From the NCBI RefSeq assembly GCF_009939005.1, contig NZ_JAACJS010000002.1, forward strand, positions 898,646 to 962,645: a DNA stretch of 64,000 nt. The letters run 5' to 3'. Numbering within the stretch: position 1 is the first letter of the stretch; each line of letters opens with the position of its first letter. The notes below the pieces were generated by a model. It searched no databases, had not been told where the DNA came from, and saw only the letters and a list, made by a program, of their open reading frames with translations. Below, piece by piece: positions 1-8,712 of this stretch. The stretch comes from Sediminibacterium roseum. Its GTDB lineage: Bacteria; Bacteroidota; Bacteroidia; Chitinophagales; Chitinophagaceae. Made by a program: the position numbers and the translations under genes.

Positions 1-704
1 AGACCAACGTATTTGGTGCTCAGAATGTAATTGATGCTGCACTTGAAACAGGTGTAGAACGTGTGGTTGCATTGTCTACCGACAAAGCCTGCGCCCCCAT
101 CAACCTGTATGGCGCCACTAAACTTACTTCAGATAAACTTTTTGTTGCGGCCAATAACATCCGCGGATGGAACCCGATCCGGTTTTCGGTGGTACGGTAT
201 GGAAACGTTATGGGATCCAATGGTTCGGTCATCCCTTTTTTTATCAACAAGAAAAAGGAAAAAATATTGCCGATCACAGATCCAAAAATGACACGCTTCA
301 ATATTACTTTGTCGGCCGGTGTAGATATGGTGATCCACGCACTTGAGCACGCCTGGGGTGGAGAAATTTTTGTTCCCAAAATTCCATCATACAAAATACT
401 GGATGTAGCAGAGGCGATCGGACCGGAATGCGAAATAAAGGTGGTGGGTATCAGGCCCGGTGAAAAAGTACACGAAGAAATGATCACCTCATCGGATTCG
501 TTTTTTACCTATGACCTGGGTAAATATTATGTGGTGCTTCCATCCCTGCCTACATGGGACCTTGGCGAATACATCGCTGAAACAAAAGCCAAGTTGGTGA
601 AAGAGGGTTTCCAGTATAATTCTGGCGAAAACGATGAGTGGGTAGGTGTGAAGGAACTGAGAGAAATGATCGTTGAGCACGTTGATCCTGCATTTAAGCC
701 ATAA
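1..704 (+). CDS. pseB: UDP-GlcNAc 4,6-dehydratase (inverting), PseB, 5' truncated by window edge
   Basis: C-terminal part of an extended SDR that converts UDP-GlcNAc to UDP-2-acetamido-2,6-dideoxy-beta-L-arabino-hexos-4-ulose, the first step of CMP-pseudaminic acid synthesis. The frame is open from base 3, so the true start lies before the window. Visible motifs are STDKA followed by PINLYGATK, which carries the YxxxK catalytic pair, and the VRYGNVMGS stretch typical of PseB/FlaA1. The stop at 702-704 lies 6 bases before pseC, and pseC, pseG, pseI and pseF follow, so the pathway call is firm. A related FlaA1-type enzyme of another pathway is unlikely given this context. Confidence 0.93.
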   Translation, partial: TNVFGAQNVIDAALETGVERVVALSTDKACAPINLYGATKLTSDKLFVAANNIRGWNPIRFSVVRYGNVMGSNGSVIPFFINKKKEKILPITDPKMTRFNITLSAGVDMVIHALEHAWGGEIFVPKIPSYKILDVAEAIGPECEIKVVGIRPGEKVHEEMITSSDSFFTYDLGKYYVVLPSLPTWDLGEYIAETKAKLVKEGFQYNSGENDEWVGVKELREMIVEHVDPAFKP

Positions 705-710
705 TATTAT

Positions 711-1862
711 ATGAAGATTATTCCATACGGGCGGCAGCAAATAACCGATGAAGATATACTAGCGGTGAACAATGTATTACGTAGTGATTTGCTCACGCAG
801 GGACCGGCGATCCAGGCATTTGAAAATGCATTTGCTTCTTATTGCGGAAGTAACTATGCGATCGCGTTGTCTAACGGCACAACGGCCCTGCATCTTGCCG
901 CACTCGCACTGGGTGTTAACGGGAGTTCGAACGTAATTACTTCGCCAATTACTTTTGTTGCCTCCGCGAACTGTGTACGCTATTGTGGGGGTACCGTATG
1001 GTTTGCTGATATAGATCCGGTAACCTATACCATGGATATCGGGAAAGTACGTCAGCTCATTGCATCCAAACCCAAGGGGTTTTTTCAGGGAATTATACCT
1101 GTTGATTTTGCGGGGTTTGCCGTGAACCTCGAAGAACTGCGCGCGCTCGCAGATGAGCATGGATTGTGGATCATTGAAGATGCATGCCATTCACCGGGTG
1201 GATATTTCACAGACAAAAGCGGGAAGAAACAGGTTTGCGGCAATGGAAAATTTGCCGAGATCTCTGTTTTCTCTTTTCATCCCGTTAAACACATCGCCTG
1301 TGGCGAAGGCGGGATGATCACAACGGATAACAAGGAACTGTATGAAAAAATCATGCTGCTCCGAACGCACGGTATCACCAAAGACCCGCAGCTATTGGAA
1401 GATCACCATGGCGGATGGTATTATGAGATGCAGCAGCTTGGCTATAACTACCGGTTAACAGATTTCCAGTCGGCATTGGGATTGTCACAACTCGGCCGTG
1501 CTGAGAATGGGATGGAGAGAAGGAAAGCCATCGCCCGTAAATACAATGAAACGTTCACGAACATGCCCGGTATCGTTTCACATTCAGGGCTTGTAACCGG
1601 CCACGCGTATCATCTCTATATTATAGAGGTTAACGACCGCAAGGCGCTGTATGACTTCCTGAAGGAAAAGAACATTTACACCCAGGTTCATTATATACCC
1701 GTTCATACTATGCCATATTACAAACAGTTTGGCTGGAAACAGGGTGACTTTCCATCGGCCGAACAATACTATAACAGATGTTTGAGCTTGCCGATGTATC
1801 CTGCACTGTCAGACGAGGAGCAGGATTACGTAATTACATCAATCAAGACTTTTTTTGCGTAG
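711..1862 (+). CDS. pseC: UDP-4-amino-4,6-dideoxy-N-acetyl-beta-L-altrosamine transaminase, PseC
   Basis: 383-residue PLP aminotransferase of the DegT/DnrJ/EryC1/StrS family. It transaminates the 4-keto product of PseB at C4. The Schiff-base lysine is Lys193 in FHPVKHIACGEGG, a PseC-like form of the site, and the substrate/PLP phosphate region SNGTTALHLAA is near residue 60. Length matches the family. The ATG at 711 follows pseB by 6 bases. The 3' end overlaps pseG by 8 bases, which suggests translational coupling. Position inside an ordered pse set separates it from the two other DegT enzymes in this window (6469 and 20316). Confidence 0.94.
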   Translation: MKIIPYGRQQITDEDILAVNNVLRSDLLTQGPAIQAFENAFASYCGSNYAIALSNGTTALHLAALALGVNGSSNVITSPITFVASANCVRYCGGTVWFADIDPVTYTMDIGKVRQLIASKPKGFFQGIIPVDFAGFAVNLEELRALADEHGLWIIEDACHSPGGYFTDKSGKKQVCGNGKFAEISVFSFHPVKHIACGEGGMITTDNKELYEKIMLLRTHGITKDPQLLEDHHGGWYYEMQQLGYNYRLTDFQSALGLSQLGRAENGMERRKAIARKYNETFTNMPGIVSHSGLVTGHAYHLYIIEVNDRKALYDFLKEKNIYTQVHYIPVHTMPYYKQFGWKQGDFPSAEQYYNRCLSLPMYPALSDEEQDYVITSIKTFFA

Positions 1863-2886
1863 TAACCGAATCGTTTTCCGGGCCGATGGAGGTGAGTTAA
1901 CCGGGTTGGGCCACATCATGCGGTGTGTTTCACTCAGCGAAATGTTGGGACCGGCGTTTTCATATCTTTTTATTGTGAACAATGCCGATGAAAAGGTGAA
2001 AGAGCTGGTTTCGCAACATGGAGAGGCGGTGTTCATTAATGTAGAGGATATCGAATCAGAGCCGGAAGCGATCAGCGGCATCATACGGCAGGATGATATC
2101 TTTGTTTCAGACGGCTATTTTTTTGATACCGCCTACCAGGAACAGATTAAAAAAAAGGTACACAAGCTTGTCATGATCGATGATAAGGCCATGCATTTTT
2201 TCTACGCCGATGTAATTATCAACCACGGCGGTCTTTCTGAAATCCCCAGTTATAGAACGGCTCCGTTCACCCGCGTACTAAGCGGATTCGATTACCTGAT
2301 CGCAAGAAATGAGTTCATTCATGCCGCATCTTCACCAGAATTAAGAAAAATCTCACCCGTCGAAACCGTATTCATCTGCATGGGAGGTGCGGACCCATTC
2401 GACATTACGACTAAAATCATAAACGTTTGCCTATCGTTTGATTACATTCAACGCCTGAACGTTGTTACCGGCGCGGCTTATGCGCACAGGTCTTCACTCA
2501 GCAATGTACTGGCTGCTGATTCTTCTTCCCGTATACGCCACTATGAAAACCTTAATGCAAAAGAAATGGTGCAGCACATAGCAGAAAGCCAGGTTTCTTT
2601 TGCTACGGCCAGTTCAACTGCAATGGAAATTTGTTGCGTGCGTTCAGGATTGGTTTCTGGAATTGTGGTCGATAACCAAAATGCCATCCATCAACAGCTT
2701 TTGGCAAACGGATGTTGTATTTCCGCAGGCAATTTCATTACGGCGTCTGAAGCGCATATAGCAGACTGCATCCGGCAAATAGTTGATCCTGGGGTACTTG
2801 GGAAGGTGATTGCGAACCAGAAAAGAAATGTGGACGGCAGATCCGCCGAACGGCTTTTAGAAGTTTTCACAAACCTCGCTGCATGA
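1855..2886 (+). CDS. pseG: UDP-2,4-diacetamido-2,4,6-trideoxy-beta-L-altropyranose hydrolase, PseG
   Basis: 343-residue GT-B-fold hydrolase that removes UDP from the bis-N-acylated altrosamine nucleotide. The N-terminus has RADGG and GLGHIMRC; His20 matches the conserved catalytic histidine region of PseG. A late SSTAMEICC/ASSTAMEI element fits the nucleotide-binding half. The only start upstream of the conserved N-terminus is a TTG at 1855, inside the pseC stop region; the next in-frame ATG (1918) would remove the GLGH loop. A run of eight A residues occurs at 2149-2156. It ends in an ATGA overlap with the formyltransferase gene. Confidence 0.9.
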   Translation: MRSNRIVFRADGGELTGLGHIMRCVSLSEMLGPAFSYLFIVNNADEKVKELVSQHGEAVFINVEDIESEPEAISGIIRQDDIFVSDGYFFDTAYQEQIKKKVHKLVMIDDKAMHFFYADVIINHGGLSEIPSYRTAPFTRVLSGFDYLIARNEFIHAASSPELRKISPVETVFICMGGADPFDITTKIINVCLSFDYIQRLNVVTGAAYAHRSSLSNVLAADSSSRIRHYENLNAKEMVQHIAESQVSFATASSTAMEICCVRSGLVSGIVVDNQNAIHQQLLANGCCISAGNFITASEAHIADCIRQIVDPGVLGKVIANQKRNVDGRSAERLLEVFTNLAA

Positions 2887-3767
2887 AAAGACTGACATAC
2901 GGATTACTTGTGAGCGGAGAATTGGGTGCCTTGTGCCTTTCGAATATATCCGACGAACAGGATGTTCATTTTGTGCTTACGGATAAGAAATCTGAGAAAA
3001 TAGTACAAATGTGCGCCGAAAAAAACATCCCGGTATTTGCCGGTAACCCGCGAAATGGAAAAGCTGCGGCGTTTCTGTCGGAGCGAAAAGTTGATGTGAT
3101 CCTTTCCATCAATTATCTTTTTATTATAGAGCGTGATGTGATTGATCATTCGGTGCAATATGCAATTAACATTCATGGTTCTCTATTGCCTAAATATCGT
3201 GGCCGTACACCGCATGTATGGGCGATCATCAACAATGAAAAAGAAACCGGTATTACCGCGCACCTCATCAACGATGGTTGTGATACCGGAGATATTGTTT
3301 ACCAGGAATCGCTTCCGATTCATCAAACCAGCACGGGGTTCGATGTATTGGGTTCTTTTTTTGAGAGATACCCCATCATCGTGAAAAAACTGATCGGTAT
3401 GCTGGAGGCCGGTAAATTGGTAACCACAGCGCAGGACGAAAGCAAGGCAACGTATTTTGGAAAACGAACCCCGGAAGACGGAGCGATCAACTGGATATGG
3501 CAAAAAGAAAGAATATACAACTGGGTGAGGGCACTGGCCAAACCTTACCCAGGTGCATTTACTTATTACAACGATCAAAAAATAATCATACACAAAGTGG
3601 CGTTCGATGCTGCAGGTTTTGAATATACCGACCCGGATGGATTGATCGTATCCGGTGGTGAGCAACCTGTAATCAAAACCAGCAATGGTTGTATCAGGTT
3701 GGAAGAACTTGAAGCGAATGCCGGTATTGTTTTTAAAAAAGGAGAGGTATTGCATGCAGGACATTAA
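2883..3767 (+). CDS. Sugar N-formyltransferase (methionyl-tRNA formyltransferase fold)
   Basis: 294 residues with an N-terminal formyl_trans_N domain and a C-terminal FMT/ArnA-like domain (about residues 200-290). The catalytic triad is intact: Asn96 and His98 in NIHGSLLPKYRG and Asp134 in NDGCDTGDI, with the same 38-residue Asn-Asp spacing as methionyl-tRNA formyltransferase. Such enzymes use N10-formyl-tetrahydrofolate to formylate an amino sugar. It sits exactly where pseH usually occurs among pse genes, so the likely substrate is the 4-amino group of the PseC product, giving a 7-N-formyl pseudaminic acid; this is inferred from context. It overlaps pseG by 4 bases and pseI by 14. A housekeeping Fmt is unlikely in this setting. 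Confidence 0.85.
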   Translation: MKRLTYGLLVSGELGALCLSNISDEQDVHFVLTDKKSEKIVQMCAEKNIPVFAGNPRNGKAAAFLSERKVDVILSINYLFIIERDVIDHSVQYAINIHGSLLPKYRGRTPHVWAIINNEKETGITAHLINDGCDTGDIVYQESLPIHQTSTGFDVLGSFFERYPIIVKKLIGMLEAGKLVTTAQDESKATYFGKRTPEDGAINWIWQKERIYNWVRALAKPYPGAFTYYNDQKIIIHKVAFDAAGFEYTDPDGLIVSGGEQPVIKTSNGCIRLEELEANAGIVFKKGEVLHAGH

Positions 3768-4806
3768 GATTTACAATCGACAGATCGGTGAGAACCATCC
3801 ACCTTTTGTAATAGCTGAAATGAGTGGCAACCACAACCAATCGCTGGAAAAAGCGCTTGCGATCGTGGACGCCGCCGCCGCCGCGGGCGCGCATGCGGTC
3901 AAATTACAGACCTACACACCAGACACGCTTACGATCGATGTCAGGCATGGCGAGTTCTGCATAGAAGATCCCAAATCATTGTGGTATAAGCGTAACTTAT
4001 ACGAATTGTACCGGGAGGCGATGACCCCCTGGGAATGGCACAAAGCCTTGTTTGACCGTGCCAAAGAAAAAGGGATCTTCTGCTTCAGCACACCCTTTGA
4101 TGATACTGCGGTCGATTTCCTGGAAGAACTGGATATGCCGGTATACAAAGTGGCGTCTTTCGAAAACAATCATTTGCCATTATTGAAAAAGATAGCGCGA
4201 ACAGGTAAACCTGTGATCATGAGTACGGGAATTTCTGAATTGGCGGATATTGAAATCGCGGTAAGGACATTGCGCGACAATGGATGTAAGGATCTCGTGC
4301 TTTTAAAATGTACCAGTACCTATCCCGCTACGCCTGAGAACACAAACGTTCGTACCATACCTCATCTCGCTACCCTGTTCAATTGCATGGTGGGTCTGTC
4401 GGATCACACGCTTGGGATCGGCGCTTCTGTTGCGGCAGTGGCGTTGGGTGCACGTGTGATTGAAAAACATTTTACGCTGGACCGCTCGGAAGGAGGGGTT
4501 GATTCGGCCTTTTCAATGGAGCCGAATGAGTTCCGCTCACTGGTTGACGAAACGGAACGCTGCTTCCTGAGTCTTGGTGAAGTGAAGTATGGCATCCTCC
4601 CCGATGAGCAGAAAAGTAAAACCTTCAAACGTTCTATATACGTTGTGGAAGATATGAATGAAGGGGATGTATTTACAGAGCAGAACATACGCATCATCAG
4701 GCCCGGGCTCGGTATGGCGCCGAAATACATGGAGAATGTGCTTGGGAAAAAAATAAACCGTTCCGTAAAAAAAGGGACGGCGTTGACCTTTGATCTAATT
4801 GGATAA
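3754..4806 (+). CDS. pseI: Pseudaminic acid synthase, PseI
   Basis: 350-residue NeuB-family synthase that condenses the trideoxy-altrose derivative with phosphoenolpyruvate to form pseudaminic acid. It has an N-terminal TIM barrel (EMSGNHNQS, KLQTYTPDT, STGISELADIE, GLSDHTLG) and a C-terminal SAF domain from about residue 285. The PseI-specific EMSGNHN motif differs from the EIGINHEG of the second synthase at 18107. I chose the ATG at 3754 because a GGAGAGG sequence lies 7-8 bases upstream; a longer frame to 3685 adds 23 residues with no family counterpart. A short GC-rich (gcc)n stretch near 3871 encodes Ala repeats. Confidence 0.94.
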   Translation: MQDIKIYNRQIGENHPPFVIAEMSGNHNQSLEKALAIVDAAAAAGAHAVKLQTYTPDTLTIDVRHGEFCIEDPKSLWYKRNLYELYREAMTPWEWHKALFDRAKEKGIFCFSTPFDDTAVDFLEELDMPVYKVASFENNHLPLLKKIARTGKPVIMSTGISELADIEIAVRTLRDNGCKDLVLLKCTSTYPATPENTNVRTIPHLATLFNCMVGLSDHTLGIGASVAAVALGARVIEKHFTLDRSEGGVDSAFSMEPNEFRSLVDETERCFLSLGEVKYGILPDEQKSKTFKRSIYVVEDMNEGDVFTEQNIRIIRPGLGMAPKYMENVLGKKINRSVKKGTALTFDLIG

Positions 4807-4810
4807 TAGT

Positions 4811-5521
4811 ATGGTAAACTGTCTTGCGATCATAACCGCACGCGGCGGAAGCAAAAGGATACCGCGGAAAAACATCAAGCCATTTCTCGGCAGCCCGATC
4901 ATTAAATACTCGATAGACGCCGCTGTGAATGCCGGTTGTTTTACCGAGGTGATGGTATCTACGGATGACAGTGAGATTGCCGCAATTGCCACTTCTCTTG
5001 GTGCTAAAGTGCCCTTCACCCGTTCCGCCGGAACATCGGATGACCACGCCACCACTGCGGATGTGATCATGGAAGTTTTGGCATCTTACGAAAAGCTCGG
5101 GCAAACATTTGACTATTGCTGCTGCATTTATCCTACCGCACCGTTTGTTACGGCGGAGAAACTAAAAACAGCATACGATAAACTCGTTTCATCAGGTGCA
5201 GAATCGGTAGTTCCGGTGGTTCGTTTCGGGTTTCCGATTTTACGATCGTTTAAGATCGTTGACGGACTGGTGAAAATGAACTGGCCTGAATATATGCAAA
5301 CAAGGTCGCAGGACCTCGAGCCGGCATTTCACGACTGCGGGCAGTTTTATTTTCTGCATGTAGACAGCTTTAAAAAGAACAAGCGCCTGTTTACAGATTT
5401 TACTGTGCCTTACGAAATGCCGGAATCGGAAGTGCAGGACATCGACCATGAAGAAGATTGGAAAGTGGCAGAAATAAAATACACCTTCTTACTCGCGAGA
5501 AACAAGGTTGGAAATGCATAA
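4811..5521 (+). CDS. pseF: Pseudaminic acid cytidylyltransferase, PseF
   Basis: 236-residue CMP-nonulosonate synthetase that activates pseudaminic acid with CTP. The nucleotide-binding motif ARGGSKRIPRKNIK is at the N-terminus; TRSQDLEPAFHDCGQFY is the PseF-type substrate motif. I chose the ATG at 4811; an in-frame TTG at 4799 overlaps the pseI stop and cannot be excluded. It completes the CMP-Pse pathway. The 3' end overlaps the Gfo/Idh gene by 8 bases. The RSQDLE/HDCGQF features argue for PseF over a NeuA or LegF, and a separate NeuA-like enzyme is at 21489. Confidence 0.92.
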   Translation: MVNCLAIITARGGSKRIPRKNIKPFLGSPIIKYSIDAAVNAGCFTEVMVSTDDSEIAAIATSLGAKVPFTRSAGTSDDHATTADVIMEVLASYEKLGQTFDYCCCIYPTAPFVTAEKLKTAYDKLVSSGAESVVPVVRFGFPILRSFKIVDGLVKMNWPEYMQTRSQDLEPAFHDCGQFYFLHVDSFKKNKRLFTDFTVPYEMPESEVQDIDHEEDWKVAEIKYTFLLARNKVGNA

Positions 5522-6476
5522 AGTATTGGTAGCCGGTTGTGGCAACATCGGCGCTATGTATGACTGGAATACCGATTCTGTGCTTACGCATGCGAAAGCT
5601 TTTTCAATGCAGGGCGAAAATGAAGTTTTCTTTTTTGATATCGACAGGGAGCAGGCGACACGTGTGGCAGAGAGATACCATGGACAAATCGCGCCGGTTC
5701 AAAACGGGGAATTGAAGTTATCGGGTTATGATGTGGTTTCTGTGTGTACACCCACGGCACAGCATTTCCCTTTACTGAAACGGGCCATGGAAGAAAGTGT
5801 TCCGGTAATCATATGCGAAAAGCCCGTTTCGCTTGATGCAGGAGAGCTGGTTGAATTGCCGCAGCTGTATGCGTTGTCGGAATCGAAGGTTTTGGTTAAT
5901 TACATGCGCAGGTTCCAGCCTGCTTTCAAGGAACTTAGATCATTCATAGACAAGCTCACCATAGACGAGCCAGTGACGAACATCTCCATACGATATCAAC
6001 GTGGTTTTATCAATAATTGCAGTCACGCATTGGATTTACTTGCATTTCTTTTCCGCCAGCCATTTATACCGGCTTCGTTCGTTACCGCAAGAAAAGATTT
6101 CGATCATTTTAAAAACGACCCGACCCTTACGGCTTATGCGGAATGGATCGGCGCAAATGTGGGCATATTTGGCTTACAGGGTATCGGGTACGGGCATTTC
6201 GAGATTGACCTGCATTTCAAACAATATAAAATACAATTTCGCAATGCAGGAGACGTGATTGATATTTTCAAAGCGCCTGTAGCTGAAAACGGGCCGCTTG
6301 CGCCACTGCAGTTGCAGACTGAACTTAGCCGGAATGGATGTATACACAGCTACATGTTACCCGTTGTGCAAAAAGCCATTTCGCTTGTAGAAAGAGGGGG
6401 CGACGATAATTTTTTAGAAGCACTACAATTAAATACAACAATGCTTAATTTATTAAATAACCAGCACCATGGCTAA
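5514..6476 (+). CDS. Gfo/Idh/MocA family NAD(P)-dependent sugar oxidoreductase
   Basis: 320 residues with an N-terminal Rossmann domain (GCGNIGAMYD, residues about 7-16), the EKPVS motif whose lysine is a family catalytic residue, and a C-terminal domain with an NNCSHALDLL segment corresponding to the conserved His/Asp site. Family members oxidise a ring hydroxyl of sugar nucleotides or cyclitols. It overlaps pseF by 8 bases and the next aminotransferase gene also by 8, so the two probably act in sequence: oxidation to a keto sugar, then transamination. The exact substrate cannot be read from sequence. The ATG at 5514 is preferred to a TTG two codons earlier. Confidence 0.85.
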   Translation: MHKVLVAGCGNIGAMYDWNTDSVLTHAKAFSMQGENEVFFFDIDREQATRVAERYHGQIAPVQNGELKLSGYDVVSVCTPTAQHFPLLKRAMEESVPVIICEKPVSLDAGELVELPQLYALSESKVLVNYMRRFQPAFKELRSFIDKLTIDEPVTNISIRYQRGFINNCSHALDLLAFLFRQPFIPASFVTARKDFDHFKNDPTLTAYAEWIGANVGIFGLQGIGYGHFEIDLHFKQYKIQFRNAGDVIDIFKAPVAENGPLAPLQLQTELSRNGCIHSYMLPVVQKAISLVERGGDDNFLEALQLNTTMLNLLNNQHHG

Positions 6477-7758
6477 ACTGGCGATCAAAGGAGGAACACC
6501 GGTACGAACTAAGTTGTTTCCTGCATATAACACCATTGGCGAAGCAGAGAAAGCAGCGGTGATGAAAGTGATGGATTCCGGTAATCTCTCTCAATACCTC
6601 GGCGCGTGGACTTCTGATTTTCTAGGCGGTCCTACGGTAAAGAAATTTGAAGCAGCCTGGTGCGAAATGTCAGGTGTTTCGCATGCAGTGTCGGTTAACT
6701 CGAACACTTCGGGCCTTTTTACCGCAATGGGAGCCATCGGTATCCAGCCCGGTGATGAAGTGATCGTGTCGCCTTATTCGATGAGTGCGAGTGCCATCGC
6801 ACCCCTGGTTTATGGTGGAATACCCGTGTTTGCCGATATCGATCCTGTTACCTTTTGTATGGATCCCGCAAGCATTGAAGCGAGAATCACACCAAGAACC
6901 AAAGCCATCCTCGTTGTGCATATTTTTGGCCACCCGGCCGATATGGATGCGATAATGGCCATAGCACGAAAACACAACCTGTATGTGATCGAGGATTGCG
7001 CGCAGGCGCCAATGGGCAAATACAAAGGGAAATTTGTAGGCACAATTGGCGATCTGGGTGTGTTCAGCCTCAACTACCATAAGCACATTCATACCGGCGA
7101 GGGTGGTATGATCACCACGAACAATGCAAACCTTGCAGATCGTTGCCAGATGATCAGGAACCACGGCGAGAACGTAACCGCGCCGCGCGACATACAAGAC
7201 CTGACCAACCTGATCGGGTACAACTACCGCATGACGGAAATCGAATGCGCGATAGGCATCGAGCAGCTGAAGAAATTGCCATCACTTATTGAACAAAGGT
7301 TGGCAAATGTTGCGTTTTTTGATGAACAGCTGGCTGCATTCCCAGCTTTTGAAACACAGGCGCCGCAGCCGGAGGGATCGGTACACACATATTACCTGTA
7401 CCCTGTAAAATTCGATGTTGAAAAAGCAGGCATCAGCAGGAATGCATTTGTAGAAGCGTTGAAAGCAGAAGTGCCTTCCGCCATCTTGCGCGAAACTGCT
7501 CCTTTGCTGGGTGCGGGATACGTGAAACCCATCTATCTTCAACCAATATACCAGCAGAAAGCAGCATGGGCGTTCAATCCTGCGCTATATCCTGAAAATA
7601 TAGATTACAGCAAAGGCATATGCCCGGTAACGGAGAAAATGCATTTCGAAACATTGTTCACACACGAGTTCATGCGTCCGGGTATGCAGAAAGAGGATAT
7701 GATGGATGTGATCAATGCAATAGAGAAAATATTTGATAATAAACAAGAGCTCTGGTGA
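6469..7758 (+). CDS. DegT/DnrJ/EryC1/StrS aminotransferase paired with Gfo/Idh dehydrogenase
   Basis: 429-residue PLP aminotransferase. The catalytic lysine is Lys205 in NYHKHIHTGEGG, and the N-terminal AIKGGTPVRT block is the form I associate with StsC/AHBA-synthase-like enzymes that aminate keto-cyclitols or 3-keto sugars; that is recall and not a computed match. It is longer than PseC because of a C-terminal extension of about 40 residues. It overlaps the preceding Gfo/Idh gene and, by 4 bases (GTGA), the following GT-B gene. Likely role: amination of the keto group generated by the upstream dehydrogenase, yielding an amino sugar or aminocyclitol. Confidence 0.85.
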   Translation: MAKLAIKGGTPVRTKLFPAYNTIGEAEKAAVMKVMDSGNLSQYLGAWTSDFLGGPTVKKFEAAWCEMSGVSHAVSVNSNTSGLFTAMGAIGIQPGDEVIVSPYSMSASAIAPLVYGGIPVFADIDPVTFCMDPASIEARITPRTKAILVVHIFGHPADMDAIMAIARKHNLYVIEDCAQAPMGKYKGKFVGTIGDLGVFSLNYHKHIHTGEGGMITTNNANLADRCQMIRNHGENVTAPRDIQDLTNLIGYNYRMTEIECAIGIEQLKKLPSLIEQRLANVAFFDEQLAAFPAFETQAPQPEGSVHTYYLYPVKFDVEKAGISRNAFVEALKAEVPSAILRETAPLLGAGYVKPIYLQPIYQQKAAWAFNPALYPENIDYSKGICPVTEKMHFETLFTHEFMRPGMQKEDMMDVINAIEKIFDNKQELW

Positions 7759-8711
7759 TATTGTCGAAGTTAAAAGGACGCGGTCTTTTTGTATTCAGCG
7801 ATCCCGGTGGCGCCAAACCATTGCTGGCACTTATAAATCAGCTCTCCGGAATACTGGAAGACCATAGGGTAGTATCCGACAGGGAGTATTCATTTTTTAA
7901 TGAATTTGGCATCGTGGTATCCAGGCCCGATATGATATCGGATTTCGATGAGTTCAAACCGGAGTTTGTTTTTACCGGAACCTCCTATACATCGGATATA
8001 GAGCTTGTGTACATAAAGGAAGCTGCTGACCGCAAGATACCCTGCTATTCATTTGTAGACCATTGGTCCGAGATACTTCAAAGGTTTAAAAAAGATGATG
8101 TTTTCTGTATGCCCGATAAAATACTTGTTATCGATCAAGCAGCAAAGGAACTGGCTCTCAACGAGGGGATTGAAAGTGAGCGGCTAGAGATATTTGGAAA
8201 TCCCTATCATCTTTTTCTTAAGAATTGGGAGCCGATTATCGATAGGAAATCTTTTTTCGGCTCGTACAACATTGATCCGAACGATTTCGTGATTACGTTC
8301 GCTCCCGATCCTTTATCAAATGCTGGTGGAGCGCTGCGGTTTGGAACCGATGAAAAAGAAATCGCGTCAATTTTTATCAAGGCATTGGAAAACATCAGTA
8401 CCGACAAGAAAATAACTGTTATAGTGAAGCTGCATCCCAATCAGAATTACGACTATCTCGTTTCTGCATTTGACGACACTTCTATTCCATCTGTTTGTCT
8501 TAAAGAAGTTGATACTCGCTACCTTTTATACTTTTCGGATATAGTGGTAGGCATTTTCTCTAATATACTTGCGGAAGCCAGTATCTTTGGAAAAAAAATT
8601 ATCCGGATACTTATCAATTGTCTTATTGATCCTTTGGAAGTACAGAATATCGGCCAGGTTTGCACGACAAAAGAACAATTGGAAAAAAACCTTCACAATA
8701 ATCTACAGTGA
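7755..8711 (+). CDS. Putative GT-B-fold glycosyl/glycerophosphotransferase-like protein
   Basis: 318 residues. A clear functional family is not evident. The early FSDPGGAKPLLALI loop, the central GNPYH motif, and the VKLHPNQNY and DIVVGIFSNILAEASIFGK motifs in the second half resemble the two-domain GT-B fold of CDP-glycerol glycerophosphotransferases and UDP-GlcNAc 2-epimerase-like polysaccharide proteins. No membrane segment or signal peptide is seen, so it should be cytoplasmic. The start is a GTG overlapping the TGA of the aminotransferase gene. It may transfer the sugar made by the two preceding genes. Confidence 0.6.
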   Translation: MILSKLKGRGLFVFSDPGGAKPLLALINQLSGILEDHRVVSDREYSFFNEFGIVVSRPDMISDFDEFKPEFVFTGTSYTSDIELVYIKEAADRKIPCYSFVDHWSEILQRFKKDDVFCMPDKILVIDQAAKELALNEGIESERLEIFGNPYHLFLKNWEPIIDRKSFFGSYNIDPNDFVITFAPDPLSNAGGALRFGTDEKEIASIFIKALENISTDKKITVIVKLHPNQNYDYLVSAFDDTSIPSVCLKEVDTRYLLYFSDIVVGIFSNILAEASIFGKKIIRILINCLIDPLEVQNIGQVCTTKEQLEKNLHNNLQ

Positions 8712-8712
8712 T

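Noticed and set aside
3183..3764. 193-codon minus-strand frame opposite the formyltransferase
   Set aside because: The plus-strand frame has the intact formyltransferase triad and overlaps its neighbours in the usual way; the antisense product looks random.
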